This document shows, in pieces, positions 33,916 through 44,586 of a stretch of DNA of 64,000 bases. Below the pieces are notes generated by a model. That model did not search any database. It was not told the origin of the DNA and saw only the letters and a program-made list of their open reading frames with translations. Positions within the stretch are counted from its first letter, which is position 1; every line of letters begins with the position of its first letter. Location: contig CM032128.1 of NCBI GenBank assembly GCA_018894105.1, forward strand, positions 33,999,299 through 34,063,298. The letters run 5' to 3'. Both the position numbers and the translations under genes were made by a program. Source of the stretch: Jacaranda mimosifolia. Lineage: Eukaryota; Streptophyta; Magnoliopsida; Lamiales; Bignoniaceae.

Positions 33916-34362
33916 GATCCTAAACACTCACAAAACAGTAAGCCATGGACCACTCAATTTGCATTCTCACTGTTCGTGTCTGCTGTGCCGTTTGCAACTG
34001 AATAGAAGTGATACAATTGACCTTTATGATGTACAAGGAAATTGGGTTCTTGTAGGAAAATAATGAGAAGATTGCTCTATGGTCACAAACACTTTTGCGG
34101 CTGACAATGTTGTGAGATCCAAATTCTCTTGAATCTCTGCTCTCAAAGCGACTTCCTAGATAAGTAAGTATGGTTGATTTCCTTGCTAGGTTCTTGTATA
34201 TGCTTACTGTAACTTGACTAGGAAGAATATTCTGATCAATCTTGTTTTTGACAGTTCATTTATAGTTTTGGAAAATATATGTATGCAGCTTTTCTGGAGG
34301 AATCTTGAACTCGGATTTGAGAGTTTGTTTCCTCTTGATGATCTCCAATTTGCTGTTAGTTG
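33916..34362 (+). pseudogene. DUF255 gene tail fossil after A6
   Basis: Shows the array junction most cleanly: GCATTGT (mTERF 3' flank) is followed by GATCCTAAACACTCACAAAA and CAGTAAGCC (end of exon 11 and splice donor). Exon 12 is reduced by a deletion between GCTGACAATGTTGTGAG and ATCCAAATTCTCTTG; the 3'UTR runs to TTTGCTGTTAG. Confidence 0.85.
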
Positions 34363-35114
34363 GAAGATGCAAAAATCAAGGGGGTTCAGTTTTGATAATT
34401 CTGTTCTAGCCAGACAGACTGTTTTGTTTTCTACTACGTCTGATTCAAAATGATTCCTCGTGCCAACTTCTACTGATAACTTACTGTATTTGGTTATGTA
34501 CTAAAGCTGTAAAGTGTTAAATAACATACCAAAATTAAGATATTAACAAATTTTATGCACTAGAATTGTTGATGAATCAATATGTTTTATCTTTGCCAGT
34601 CCAAGAAATATCATATTGCATTGACCTACTGGCTGGGTTTTTTTTGTTTTTTGTTTTAAATAATAATTTTATCATTATATTGTTAAAGACATGCACACAC
34701 ACTAACATTCATTAGGTTTGAACTTCAGATTTCACTGGGCTAATTGGCTACTCGGTAGGTTTAATGTTAACTTAATGAGGTTTTTTCTTTTATTATATTT
34801 TCTTATTTAGGTATAGATGCATATTAAGGGTTTGTCAGGAGTCCAACCTTTCACCTCACATCTATATGTGTGGAGGCGATGTAGTCGTGCCAATTGACTC
34901 ATCAGTAATTAATAAGTGAATGAGGTGAGGATCGTAAATATTCAATTGTTAGTCTTTGATCAACCCAATGAAAGAGAAAAAAAATTCCAGCGTTCAAATT
35001 AATGAATGAATGTGAAGTTGGAGAATGGGAAGAGTTATCCGGATAAAATTATATATGTAAATTGATGGAGGAGTAATTTAGAGTAGAATGGCAAGTCATC
35101 ATTCATATATTTTA

Positions 35115-35423
35115 GGGTTAATTGCAGTCATTCTCGACTTGTAACCTTCTTTGCACATTGTCTCCAACTGTTGTTGCTGTGCAATTTTACTATCTGAACT
35201 AATTAAAATGTTCTCAAACATCACATTTGCTCATTTTTGATGGAATCTAACAAATGAACATTGGCTGAAGGAAACGGAATATTCTCGTTGGATTCTATCG
35301 AAAATGAGCAAATGTGGTGTCTCAAAACATTTTAATTAGTTCAGATGGTAAAATTGCACTTCGACAACAATTGAGGGACAATATGCAAAGGAGGCCATAG
35401 ATTGGAAGTAACTGCAATTAACC
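35115..35423. mobile_element. Foldback element with arms of about 145 bp
   Basis: Nearly the whole element is one inverted repeat: GGGTTAATTGCAGT at the left pairs with ACTGCAATTAACC at the right. ATTTGCTCATTTTTGATGGA in the left arm pairs with its inverse near 35290-35310. The flanks ATATTTTA and GTATTTTA resemble a target duplication of about 9 bp. The related spacer near 10775 (CATTCATACGTTTTAATTTG) is an empty site. No coding capacity. Confidence 0.85.
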
Positions 35424-35619
35424 TTGTATTTTAATTTAAACCATAGGCACTATCTTTTAGTTAAGGGCAGAGTTGATCGCAAAATATGTTAAATTGATCA
35501 GGTTTGATCAACTCGTAAAAGGGAGTAGGATTATAGAGAATTTTATTATTTTATTCAAGTGCTGGGGATTTGTGGTTGTAAAAAACACGATCTCAAGATG
35601 TTTGGTTGTTTTATTTAAT

Positions 35620-35761
35620 TATAGGCGTCGATGTGTACTTTATGTACATTATGTGTAGTTTATATATATTAATTTGTTGAATTTGATTTGAGAATAGAAA
35701 ATATTGATTTGTTGATAGAATAAAAAATTCGTCATTTTTAATATTCTCTAAAAAAAAAAAA
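35620..35761 (+). mobile_element. SINE-like retroposon 3' part, plus orientation
   Basis: Body text CTTTATGTACATTATG, TTTGAGAATAGAAAATATTG and TTTGTTGATAGAATAAAAAA, then ATATTCTCT and a poly(A) run, matches the - strand of the element at 28022-28220. The 5' end is not defined here and may be truncated. Confidence 0.55.
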
Positions 35762-36030
35762 CACACCAAAACATATTAACAAGTAAAATACATTAAAAAA
35801 GAATTTTTAAATATTGACTCATTTTAAATTCAAAACAATCCATTTTCAACTCAATTCATTTTAAATAAAAAAAAAAAAAAAAAAAAAGGAGGAAAGAGCT
35901 CAATCCATTTCAAATCCATTCCAACTCAAATTCAATCCAACTCATGTAATTGAGTAATGAGTTATGCTTTTCTCGGAAACATCCTTTATTAATTTTTCCA
36001 AGCTCTACTTTTCCTTTTTTCTTCCCTTTG

Positions 36031-36050
36031 CCCTAAATCTAGGGTTTTTA
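36031..36050 (+). promoter_or_regulatory. Telo-box-like motif upstream of A7
   Basis: CCCTAAATCTAGGGTTTTTA, about 110 nt before the A7 start, as before A1 and A5. Confidence 0.45.
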
Positions 36051-36087
36051 ATTGAGCCCCCATGCTATAACGGCGTCTGTAAAGTGA

Positions 36088-36111
36088 ATGACAACAACGG
36101 TGAAGCTTTAA
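36088..36111 (+). promoter_or_regulatory. Upstream ORF of A7 (7 codons)
   Basis: Encodes MTTTVKL and ends 49 nt before the main ATG. Confidence 0.6.
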
Positions 36112-36160
36112 CCCCAGAACATAATTTTTTCCGATTGTTCATCCCTACTGCAGGGCTGAA

Positions 36161-37321
36161 ATGCTGCTTCGACCTATTCTATGCAGAATACATGCAAATC
36201 AGCGCTTCGCCGATTTCTGCATTCTCAGAAATGTAGGGCCCTCACTTGTGAGCCCAGAAAATGGAAGTTCTCCATCCAATTTGAAAGACAAATCGCAAGA
36301 AAAAGGGTATGTTATTTCCTACCTGGTGAATTCATGTGGGTTATCTCCAGAAAAGGCTATTTCTGCTTCTAGAATGGTGCATTTTGATAGCCCAGATAAA
36401 CCAAATGCTGTTCTGAACTTTCTTGAGAAACAGGGTTTTAGCAAAACCCAAATTGCTGTGCTTGTAAGAAGGCAACCGCAGATTCTGGTATATAATCCTG
36501 AGAAGTCCCTTTCGCCAAAGATTGAATATTTGTCGCAGTTTACTGAGATGTCTGAAACAGATGTTCTCAGAACGTTTACAAGCTCACCTGATTTTTTGAC
36601 AAGAAGATTGGAGCACAGGATAGTACGCGTTTATCATTACCTGAAGGATATAATTGGAGCTAGAAAAGTTAATACTCTTTTAAAACGGGGATCCTGGGTT
36701 TTTAGTTATAATCTTGAGGATAGACTTATCCCAAATGTGGATTTCTTGAAGGAGCTTGAAGTGCCCAAACGGTGCATCCAGTTAGCATTATGTCAATATC
36801 CAGAGATGTTTTTGGCCGAACATTCTGAGTTCAGGGAAGTTGTTGAGGAGGTGAAGCAAATGGGTTTTGATCCGTTGAAATCGACTTTTGTATTGGCTAT
36901 ACATGCCCGCTCAGGGAAGGCAAATAGAGCTTTATGGGATCGATGCTATGAAGTTTATAGTAAATGGGGTTGGTCCAAGGATGACATCCACACGGCATTT
37001 AGAAAGCATCCTAATTGTATGCTTATGTCTGAGAAGAAAATCTCGACAACCCTCAATTTCCTAGTTAACAAGATAGGGCGGGAGTCCAGATCGGTGGCAA
37101 GACGTCCACAAATTCTCTTCCATAATATAGAGAAGAGAATAGTCCCTAGGTGCTCCATCGTTCATCTCTTGTCCTTGGAGGGTTTAATTAAGAAAGATTG
37201 GAGCTATTCAAATGTCCTTGGCCCTGCAGAGAAAGATTTCCTGGACAGGTATGTGACGAGATATACTGAGAAACTGCCCAAACTTTATGATATTTATCTA
37301 TCAAAGAAAGAAGGGTTGTGA
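36161..37321 (+). CDS. mTERF family protein A7 (single exon, 386 aa)
   Basis: Intact frame from MLLRPILCRIHANQRFADFC through the mTERF repeats (GFSKTQIAVLVRRQPQILV, EMSETDVLRTFTSSPDFL, EVPKRCIQLALCQYPEMF, GWSKDDIHTAFRKHPNCM). The C-terminus KKEGL ends at TGA where longer copies have TGG, a base substitution, unlike the deletion that shortens A5 at the same codon. It shares PLKS and LGPAEKDFLD with the A2/A5 sub-type. One repeat has lost its usual R-Y-P (SSPDFL). Confidence 0.92.
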   Translation: MLLRPILCRIHANQRFADFCILRNVGPSLVSPENGSSPSNLKDKSQEKGYVISYLVNSCGLSPEKAISASRMVHFDSPDKPNAVLNFLEKQGFSKTQIAVLVRRQPQILVYNPEKSLSPKIEYLSQFTEMSETDVLRTFTSSPDFLTRRLEHRIVRVYHYLKDIIGARKVNTLLKRGSWVFSYNLEDRLIPNVDFLKELEVPKRCIQLALCQYPEMFLAEHSEFREVVEEVKQMGFDPLKSTFVLAIHARSGKANRALWDRCYEVYSKWGWSKDDIHTAFRKHPNCMLMSEKKISTTLNFLVNKIGRESRSVARRPQILFHNIEKRIVPRCSIVHLLSLEGLIKKDWSYSNVLGPAEKDFLDRYVTRYTEKLPKLYDIYLSKKEGL

Positions 37322-37429
37322 AATCTACATCTGTTGAAGAAGGTTAGCTTTTACAATTTTATATCTCATTTGGTGCTCTATCTTTTCTGTGTCTAGTATT
37401 CTGCAGTCGTGTTTCATGTGTGTGCAATC

Positions 37430-37964
37430 TGACCTTAAAACACTTGTACTGATGAAAACAGTAAGCACACCCCATATGGACTGCTCAATCTGCATTCCTA
37501 CCGTTGATATCCTAAACACTTGTGTGGCTGTGCCATTGTAGACAAGTGATTCACTTAGACTGCTGTCCTGGTGTAAAAGGAAATTGGGTTCTGGGAGGAA
37601 AACAATGAGAAGGTTGCCCTCCCGGCCGAAAACAATTTTGCATCTGACAAGGTTGTGGCTCTCGTATGTCAGAAGTTCACATGTAGTCGTCTGGTCCATG
37701 ATCCTAATTCTCTTGAAACTCTGCTCTCAAAGTGACCTCCTAGCTAAAGTCGATATGTTGGAGTACGATAAGTTATCTCTTGAATGCCGTAGCATTCTGA
37801 GGTATTGTGGAGAGAATGGATTGATGTCGATGTTTCTTTTATATGCTTACTGTAACTTGCTGAGGAAGTATAGGTTTGAAAATGCAGCATTTCTGGAGGA
37901 GTACTCAGCTTGGATTTGATAGTTTATTCCCTTTTTGTCTCTTTGATATCCAACTTTCTGTTGG
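37430..37964 (+). pseudogene. DUF255 gene tail fossil after A7
   Basis: Contains GACCTTAAAACACTTGTACT, a donor-like AAACAGTAAGCACAC, AAGTGATTCACTTAGACTGC, CTCCCGGCCGAAAACAATTT, GCATCTGACAAGGTTGTGGC, TCCATGATCCTAATTCTCTT and CTCAAAGTGACC, then 3'UTR. It is the least decayed exon-12 copy, yet its frame is still shifted near the start. Confidence 0.87.
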
Positions 37965-38862
37965 TTGGGATATTGAAAACTGATTTTAGTTGATGCCAAC
38001 CCCTTTGCAGTTTGATCTACTGCCTGTATTTCAAAATGGTTGCTGGTGCCAACCTCTACTGGTAATTTCCAGTATTTGATTATGTACTAGAGGTATAAGT
38101 ACCAAATAATGTTTTTAACTGAAAATTTGATGACTCGAAAAAGTTCCTTCTTATGATTCGAATTAATGAGTTTGGAGTTGTAAGAACGCTCCTTTGGTCA
38201 ATTCAATGGGCTGCTCATGACGAAGATCCTTCCATTTTTAAATTTAAATGTTGAAAAAGTTTAGTAGTCAATTCGCTTAATGTTACCGTTACAACACATC
38301 AATGTGGAATTTTAAGGTTTGAATCTTAACGAACACGGGAAGTACATGTATAGCCAACTAGTAGGTTTCACTAGAAAATATGATGAATTCCTGATGTGCA
38401 TATATATAAAGAAAAAAATTTGAATGTAAAAAAAGTAAATTGTAAAAAGATAGAAATAAAAAGAAAATTGAAATAAAATTGAAAATTTGTAAAATTATTC
38501 AAGATAAATAATTATTTGATGATTAATAAATTATTGTTGTGTTTTAATATTAAGAATTCATTTTCACCTATATAAAAAAAAGAAATGAACTAAGTATATA
38601 TTTGAACATATATATATGCTAAGCCAAAAAAAAAAAAAATCTTCTAATAATCCACCTATGTGAAAATTCATTACAAGCAATAAGGTTTGATGAATATTGA
38701 TGATCACTAGGCAAAAATAAAAAAGGTATGAAAATTCAAATTCATGTTGAATTTCTTAATTTTAAAATTTTATTCCAGTTTTAATTTAAACGTGGTCGTT
38801 GTCTTTTTCAGATTTGCCAACTTTACTTTTCCTATTTTCTTCCTCTCCACCGCGATACCCAA
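37965..38862. other. Array spacer A7-A8
   Basis: Non-coding, AT-rich; partly aligns with the A2-A3 and A5-A6 spacers. The CCCTAAATCTAGGG block and the seven-codon upstream ORF are missing before A8. Confidence 0.65.
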
Positions 38863-40051
38863 ATGCTGCTTCGACCTATTCTATCAAGAATATGCAAACA
38901 TCAGGGCTTTGCCAATTTCTACATTCTCAAAAATGTAGGACCCTCAGTTGTGAGCTCAGAAAATGGAAGTTCTCCATCTAACATGAAAGAAAAATCGCAA
39001 GAAAAAACGTATGTTATTTCCTACCTGGTGAAGTCCTGTGGGTTGTCTCAAGAAAAGGCTATTTCTGCTTCTAAAAAGGTGCATTTTGATGGCCCAGATA
39101 AACCAAATGCTGTCCTGAACTTTTTTGAAAAACAGGGTTTTAGCAAAAACCCAAATTGCTGAGATTATAAGAAAACAACCACAGCTTCTGTTATCCAATC
39201 CTGAGAAGTACCTGTCGCCGAAGATTGAGTTTTTCTTGCAGTTAACTGGGACATCTGAAACGGATGTTCTTCGGATAGTTTCAAGTTACCCTCATATGTT
39301 GACAAAAAGTTTGGGGCACAGATTAGCACATGTTTATGATTACCTCAAGGAGACAATTGGGGTTGAAAAAGTTTTGACTCTTTTAAAGCGGGGATCGTGG
39401 GTTTTTTGTGTTGATCTCGAGAATCGACTTATCCCAAATGTGGATTTCTTGAAGGAGGTTGGAGTGCCCCGGCATTGTATCCTGTCATCCTTATTTAACT
39501 TTCCAGATATCTTCTGGCCGCAACATGTTGAGTTCAGGCAAATTGTTGGGGAGGTGAAGCAACTGGGTTTTGATCCGTTGAAGTCGATGTTTATATTGGC
39601 TATACATGCCCGCACTGGGAAGCGAAATATAGCTTTATGGGATCAATGCTATGAAGTTTATAGTAAATGGGGTTGGTCCAAGGATGACATCCATATGGCA
39701 TTTAGAAAGCATCCTAGTCGTATGCTTTTGACCGAGAAAAAAATCTCAGCAGCCCTGGATTTCCTACTTAACAAGGTAGGGCAGGAGTCCAGATCGGTGG
39801 CGAGATCTCCATATGTTCTCTTCCTTAGTATGGAGAAGAGAATACTTCCTAGGTGCTCCATTGTTCATCTCTTGTCCTTGAAAGGTTTAGTTAAGAAAGA
39901 CTGGAGCTTGACTAGTGTACTTTGCTCTACAGAGAAAGATTTCCTCGACAGGTATGCGACAAGATATACAGAGAAACTACCAGAACTTTATAATATTTAT
40001 CTATCAAGGAAACAAGGTTCATGGGAGCCTAAATTTGTCGCAGAAGGTTAA
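38863..40051 (+). pseudogene. mTERF copy A8, frameshifted
   Basis: Begins MLLRPILSRICKHQGFANFY and follows the family to GFSK, where an A run of five (39145-39149; four in the other copies) adds one base. The first frame then ends at 39162. The correct frame continues from about 39150 to 40051 with all later repeats open (GVPRHCILSSLFNFPDIF, GWSKDDIHMAFRKHPSRM) and the end SWEPKFVAEG. It is the last and one of the most diverged copies. No DUF255 fossil follows: after GTCTGCAATGTCAAC the sequence is unlike the other units, so this marks the original right end of the array. Confidence 0.85.
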
Positions 40052-40099
40052 CTTCCACAATTTTATGTGTAATTTGGTGTTCTATTTTTCCTGTGTCTA

Positions 40100-40472
40100 G
40101 TGTTCTGGAGTCCTTCGTGATGTGTCTGCAATGTCAACATTTATTTGATTTTGACCTTCTTGGCATCCACAATGTCAACATTTGAGATATATGCATATTG
40201 TATATCATCAAGATCATGATTAAAAGGTAGACCCTCATCAAATGTAATAGAATTAGGCTGCAGCAAAATCATATGTGCTGATAGATAATGTGTCATTCAA
40301 TTTAGCCAAAAGGCAAAATAGCACCATTCTACATGATTATAACAGGCAAATGCAAAGCATATTATGGTTTTGTTTGCTAGAAACATGGAAAAAGCAAAGC
40401 TACCTCGCTTTTTCTTAGCTTTTCTCTTGCACAGCAACTTTCTCTGTGGCTTAAGGCTGCTAGCCATCTCAT
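40100..40472. other. Intergenic region between A8 and CHI
   Basis: No gene seen. It probably contains the 3'UTR of the chalcone isomerase gene, whose stop lies at 40473-40475 on the - strand. Confidence 0.6.
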
Positions 40473-41567
40473 TCAAGCTGTGGGTTCATATTGCTTCAAC
40501 AACTCTGATAGTCTTGCAGCCAAACTCAGTTTTGCTGTAGGGGATACACCGTGCTTCCCTATGATTGACTCAAGCACTGCTTCTGATAGCTGTTTGTTTT
40601 CTATTACTGCATTGCCCTCCTCAGGAATAGAATCATCTGTAGAGAAACCAATCTGCAGATCAACACAAACAAAATGAGTCAATGGACCACAAAACTTCAA
40701 CTAATACTTGCTCAGAACACCATCGCTCCTACAGCATTATATAATACTGCTATGCAATTATGAGAAGAACATCTGTTTTATGGCCCAAACTTTAGATCAT
40801 CAATTCATATAATTCAATGAGATATGATGAAAGTTAAAACTGCTTACCGTCAATGAGCCACTAGGTGATTGAGTGTAGAAGATGGAGGCCCCTGGTGAGA
40901 AAGTTTCATCCTTAAATGCTTGACGGAACTTCTGGGTTGCTTCAGACTCTGCATCAGTGTATTTCCCCATCGACTTCATGTAAGCAACGCAGTTTTCAGC
41001 TACTTTCTCTGAGTATTGTTCGCCCTTCAATGGCAATATCAGTTTCGTTCTTGTGAATTTTCCAAACGGGCCTACAAATAGGTTGAGATAACTCAATTTC
41101 TCGACTTATAGATCAAAGGTGTTAGAATTTTAACATTAGGAAGAACTCAACGCCATATGCCACTGATATGAAACGTGATAATTTCGATCCAAAATGGAAT
41201 TTTAAGGTTTAACTAATGATCTTACCAGTGACGATGTCTCTAAAGAAGTCGACGGAATCCGACAACTCATCGGCGCTCTTGCCCTTCCACTTAACGGCGA
41301 GCGACGGAACGGCGCTGTCTTCCAAGTACACCCCAATGGCCGTGAACTTGATGAACTTCCCCTCGATCTCCAGCCCTCTCGCCCCTGCGCACGTTAGTCA
41401 TAACCACCAGTCAGCTGCGCTGATTTGTAGAATATTACTATAAAATAACAACAGAATTAACCTGCGCCGCCGAGGAAGAAGGTCTTGGCGGAGCCCGGTG
41501 GCTTCAATGCCGGCGGAAACACGTAGGATTCGATTTGGAGCTCGGTAACCAACGGTGGTGCAGACAT
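40473..41567 (-). CDS. CHI: Chalcone isomerase, type I (222 aa, four exons)
   Basis: Catalyses closure of naringenin chalcone to (2S)-naringenin in flavonoid synthesis, in the cytosol. Exons on the - strand are 41567-41462, 41384-41226, 41071-40848 and 40652-40473, joined by GT..AG introns into one frame of 222 codons plus TGA, normal for the family. Residues known to line the active site are all present with an offset of two from alfalfa numbering: R38, T50, Y108 and N115. S192 and I193 occupy the positions that separate types: Ser-Ile fits type I (6'-hydroxychalcone only) rather than legume type II (Thr-Met). Family blocks [20 protein letters not shown] and [12 protein letters not shown] are clear. 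A TA-rich run lies about 45-75 nt upstream of the ATG. The gene is single here and separates the two mTERF clusters. Confidence 0.96.
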
Positions 41568-41599
41568 TTTGTCACTCTCTTGTCTCTGTGTATGGATGG

Positions 41600-42964
41600 A
41601 TATACGTACATATATATATATATATACATATAATATATTGACTGATAGTTGGGTAATTAATAATGGTGGATGCAGATGGATCCGAAGTTAGGTAAATACG
41701 ACGTCGCGTTAAGCACCACCACAAGTCTCACCAACCGACATATCACAAAAAGTAAAAGCTCTTCATCATGGAAGGCATGGAAGTCACCTCCCTAAATTAT
41801 GCATAATCACTTTTTCATTATAAGTTTTTTTCATCATTTTTTGCCTTTTCATAATTTAAATGGTATATATATATATATATATATTTTCTAAATACGCATA
41901 TTAAGATTTCGTTAGAATTCGTATCCTGACATCAATTGACTACTCAACAGTAATTTAAATGATATATTTTAAGCTTAATAGTGTCGAGAAGATATGAATG
42001 ATCGGTGGCCCTAGTTTTCTAACAACCCGTTTGATTTGATTTCCAAAGGTATTTTCAATTTTCATGCATTTTCAAAAGCTGAATAGTTAATTATGAAATA
42101 AAAATAGAAATTAAGATGTATTTGGATAAAGTATTGGAAAGTAATGATTAGAATAAGTTATAAGATTGAAAAGTAGGTTAAAATTTATATTTTTTTATGC
42201 TTAAAAAAATTATTTTTTTTAAAAATATATGTAAATTTTATTAATTTAAAAATATTAGTGGGTACTTTATGTCACATCAAATTTGAATATGATTTATGTG
42301 ATAATAGGATAATATTGTAGATTTAGAAAGAATTTTGAGAAGAAAATGTATACTTTTTCTGAAAAAAATTATTAGAAAGTATTTGTTTCCAATTTTCTGG
42401 GGCTTGAAAATGAAAACAAACGAGCTGTAAGAGTTCCTCTCTTTCCTTTTGAACCTCAAACAAAAAATTGTTCTGAATAAAAAATTTGAATTGAAGAGAT
42501 AAACTGAACCAGACTTAATAAGAAAGAACTTACCCTAATAACTACTTCAACCAACTGGTCACTAAATTAATATGAAAAACAAGTAAAGAGGTCCTTTCTT
42601 ACTTTTTTTGATAGGAAAGAGGTCCTTTTCTTGACTTTGGCCTATGTGGATAGCATGACATAAATTTTGTTCTCAAAGATACAATATTATTCATGTTGTT
42701 TTGTTTGTGTTTCCAAATGGCATCTTTCATTTGTTTGCTATTTCAAAACAAGAATCACTTGCATGGACAAGTCTAGAGAAAACTTTTTAATGTTTACTTT
42801 CAATTCTTCATACAATTACTCAACAATTATCCCATCAATATCAAAGTAAATTTGGTATGTTGTATTCATTCATCTGTCAAGAAAAATTAAAATATATATT
42901 AATATACATATATGTATGCGTGTGTTCAAAATATGTCTTTTCATGCATAAAAAGTATAAATTTA
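41600..42964. other. Diverged copy of the B-cluster spacer
   Basis: Non-coding. Blocks such as CCTCCCTAAATTATGC (41790) and CCAACTGGTCACTAAATTAA (42550) correspond to text in the spacers at 49280-50340 and 61290-62300, so this is an older copy of the same unit. Interrupted by a MITE (42023-42427). Confidence 0.6.
42023..42427. mobile_element. Tourist-like MITE
   Basis: Ends CAACCCGTTTGATTTGATTT and, inverted, CAGCTCGTTTGTTTTCATTT, flanked by TAA on both sides. Interior AT-rich and non-coding. Same end type as 21747 and 52770. Confidence 0.75.
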
Positions 42965-44586
42965 GGGCCCATTCTTTTGTGTTTTGTCCATCTTTTGAAA
43001 AAATATCTTGAAATAATAGATTTTTGGGAGAAAAATTAGAGAATGTGTCAAGTGTTTCTTTTTGTTTTTGAAAAAACAGGAAAAATGAATTAAGAATAAG
43101 TTGTTTGTTTCTTTGTGTTTTAGGGATACAAATTTTAATGTAGATGTCAAATTAATTGCTTTTTTGTTGGGTTTGTGGGGTGAAAGTAACTTTTTTATGT
43201 AATATATGTATGTATATTTACAGTTTGATAATGATGATGATGATGATGTGTGTGTGTGTGTATATATATGTGTGTGTAATGATTGATATATGGTTGTAAT
43301 AAATGATGTGTAATTAATTTAATTGATAATTTATGTTAAAATTTATATTTTTATAAATTTAACATTAACAAATGATGTATTATTTGAAAAAAAATATTTA
43401 TTAATAAATATTAATTATATATGAAATCATAATTATATCATAATTGTTAATATTGACTTGTATAAAAAAATTAATTACTATGCACTAATTATTAACTAAG
43501 TACTATTTGTTAATTAAAATAAATTATTTAGCTATTTATTATTTATGATTTATGTACAAATAAAACTTAGTTATTGATTTAAATAAAATAATTCATTTAA
43601 TAATTTATATATATATATGATACTTAATAACAATTCATCAAATTAAAGAAATAAATAATTTTATATTATATAAAATTAAATCATCTTAAATTATTTATTA
43701 AACAAATAAATAATTTTATATTATTTGAAATTAAATTGTCTTAAACTATTTGTTAAACAAATAAACATAATATTTAACTATAAGTGAAATATGAAACACA
43801 AGAAATATATAAATAGCAAATTATTTAAATAATTAAATAAATTAATTTAATACGTTATTTAATTACTTTAACTAATTACTTAATTAATAAATTATTTTGT
43901 AAAGAAATTACTTAGTAAATAATCAAATAATTTTTACTTAAATTTAATTAATTTTCTTGATAATTACTTTTATTATATTAATACTAATTTATTAAACTTA
44001 ATAAATTATTAAATAAGTACCACGCTATAATTAAATTTTTTATTATAATTTTAAATAAATATGAAGATCAATATTTAATGAAGATTAATTTTTGTGAATA
44101 AGTTTAATTTATTTATTTATCAAATTAAAAGATCTTAAATTATTTATTAAATGAATAAATGTAATTAAATATTAAATATAATTAATTGAATATGTTATTT
44201 AGAAATAATATAAGTAATACTTAATAAATTTAATTATTTTTTGGGGCAATTAGTTTTATTAAATTTGTAAACATAAGTTTTAAAATTTTATAACTAGTAA
44301 AATTTTAAATGTTTTCATATATATATATGGGGTATATATATATTGGGGGGGGGGGGGGATGAGTGAAGTAAGAGAGCGATAAATAAATGAGTGATGTAAA
44401 AAATATAGTGAGAAAATGAGGGGGTATGTAATTTTTAGGTTGCAACATATTTTGAGATTGTTTTAGGAGGGGTATTTTGGGTATAGAAATTTTGTATTTT
44501 GGGAGAATAATTACAGAATGTGTACATATTTTGAAATTATTTTGAGAATTGAAAAATATTTTGAAAAAATGCAAAAGAACAAAGCC
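42965..44586. mobile_element. TIR element P, copy 1 (about 1.6 kb, non-coding)
   Basis: Left end GGGCCCATTCTTTTGTGTTT; right end inverted reads GGCTTTGTTCTTTTGCATTT. Flanked by TTA on each side (42962-42964, 44587-44589). The interior is extremely AT-rich, with TG/TA microsatellites near 43245 and a 13-base G run near 44345, and has no transposase. The spacer copies at 50340-50400 and 62330-62400 run through this point without it. A second copy lies at 54156-61082. Confidence 0.8.

Larger units (their letters stand above)
34363..36030. other. Array spacer A6-A7
   Basis: Non-coding. Aligns with spacer text at 10430-11600 and 24772-25398, apart from the foldback element at 35115, the SINE-like copy at 35620 and A runs near 35750 and 35870. 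Confidence 0.7.

Noticed and set aside
37584..37919. 111-codon open frame after A7
   Set aside because: Lies wholly in the DUF255 fossil and reads in a different frame from exon 12.
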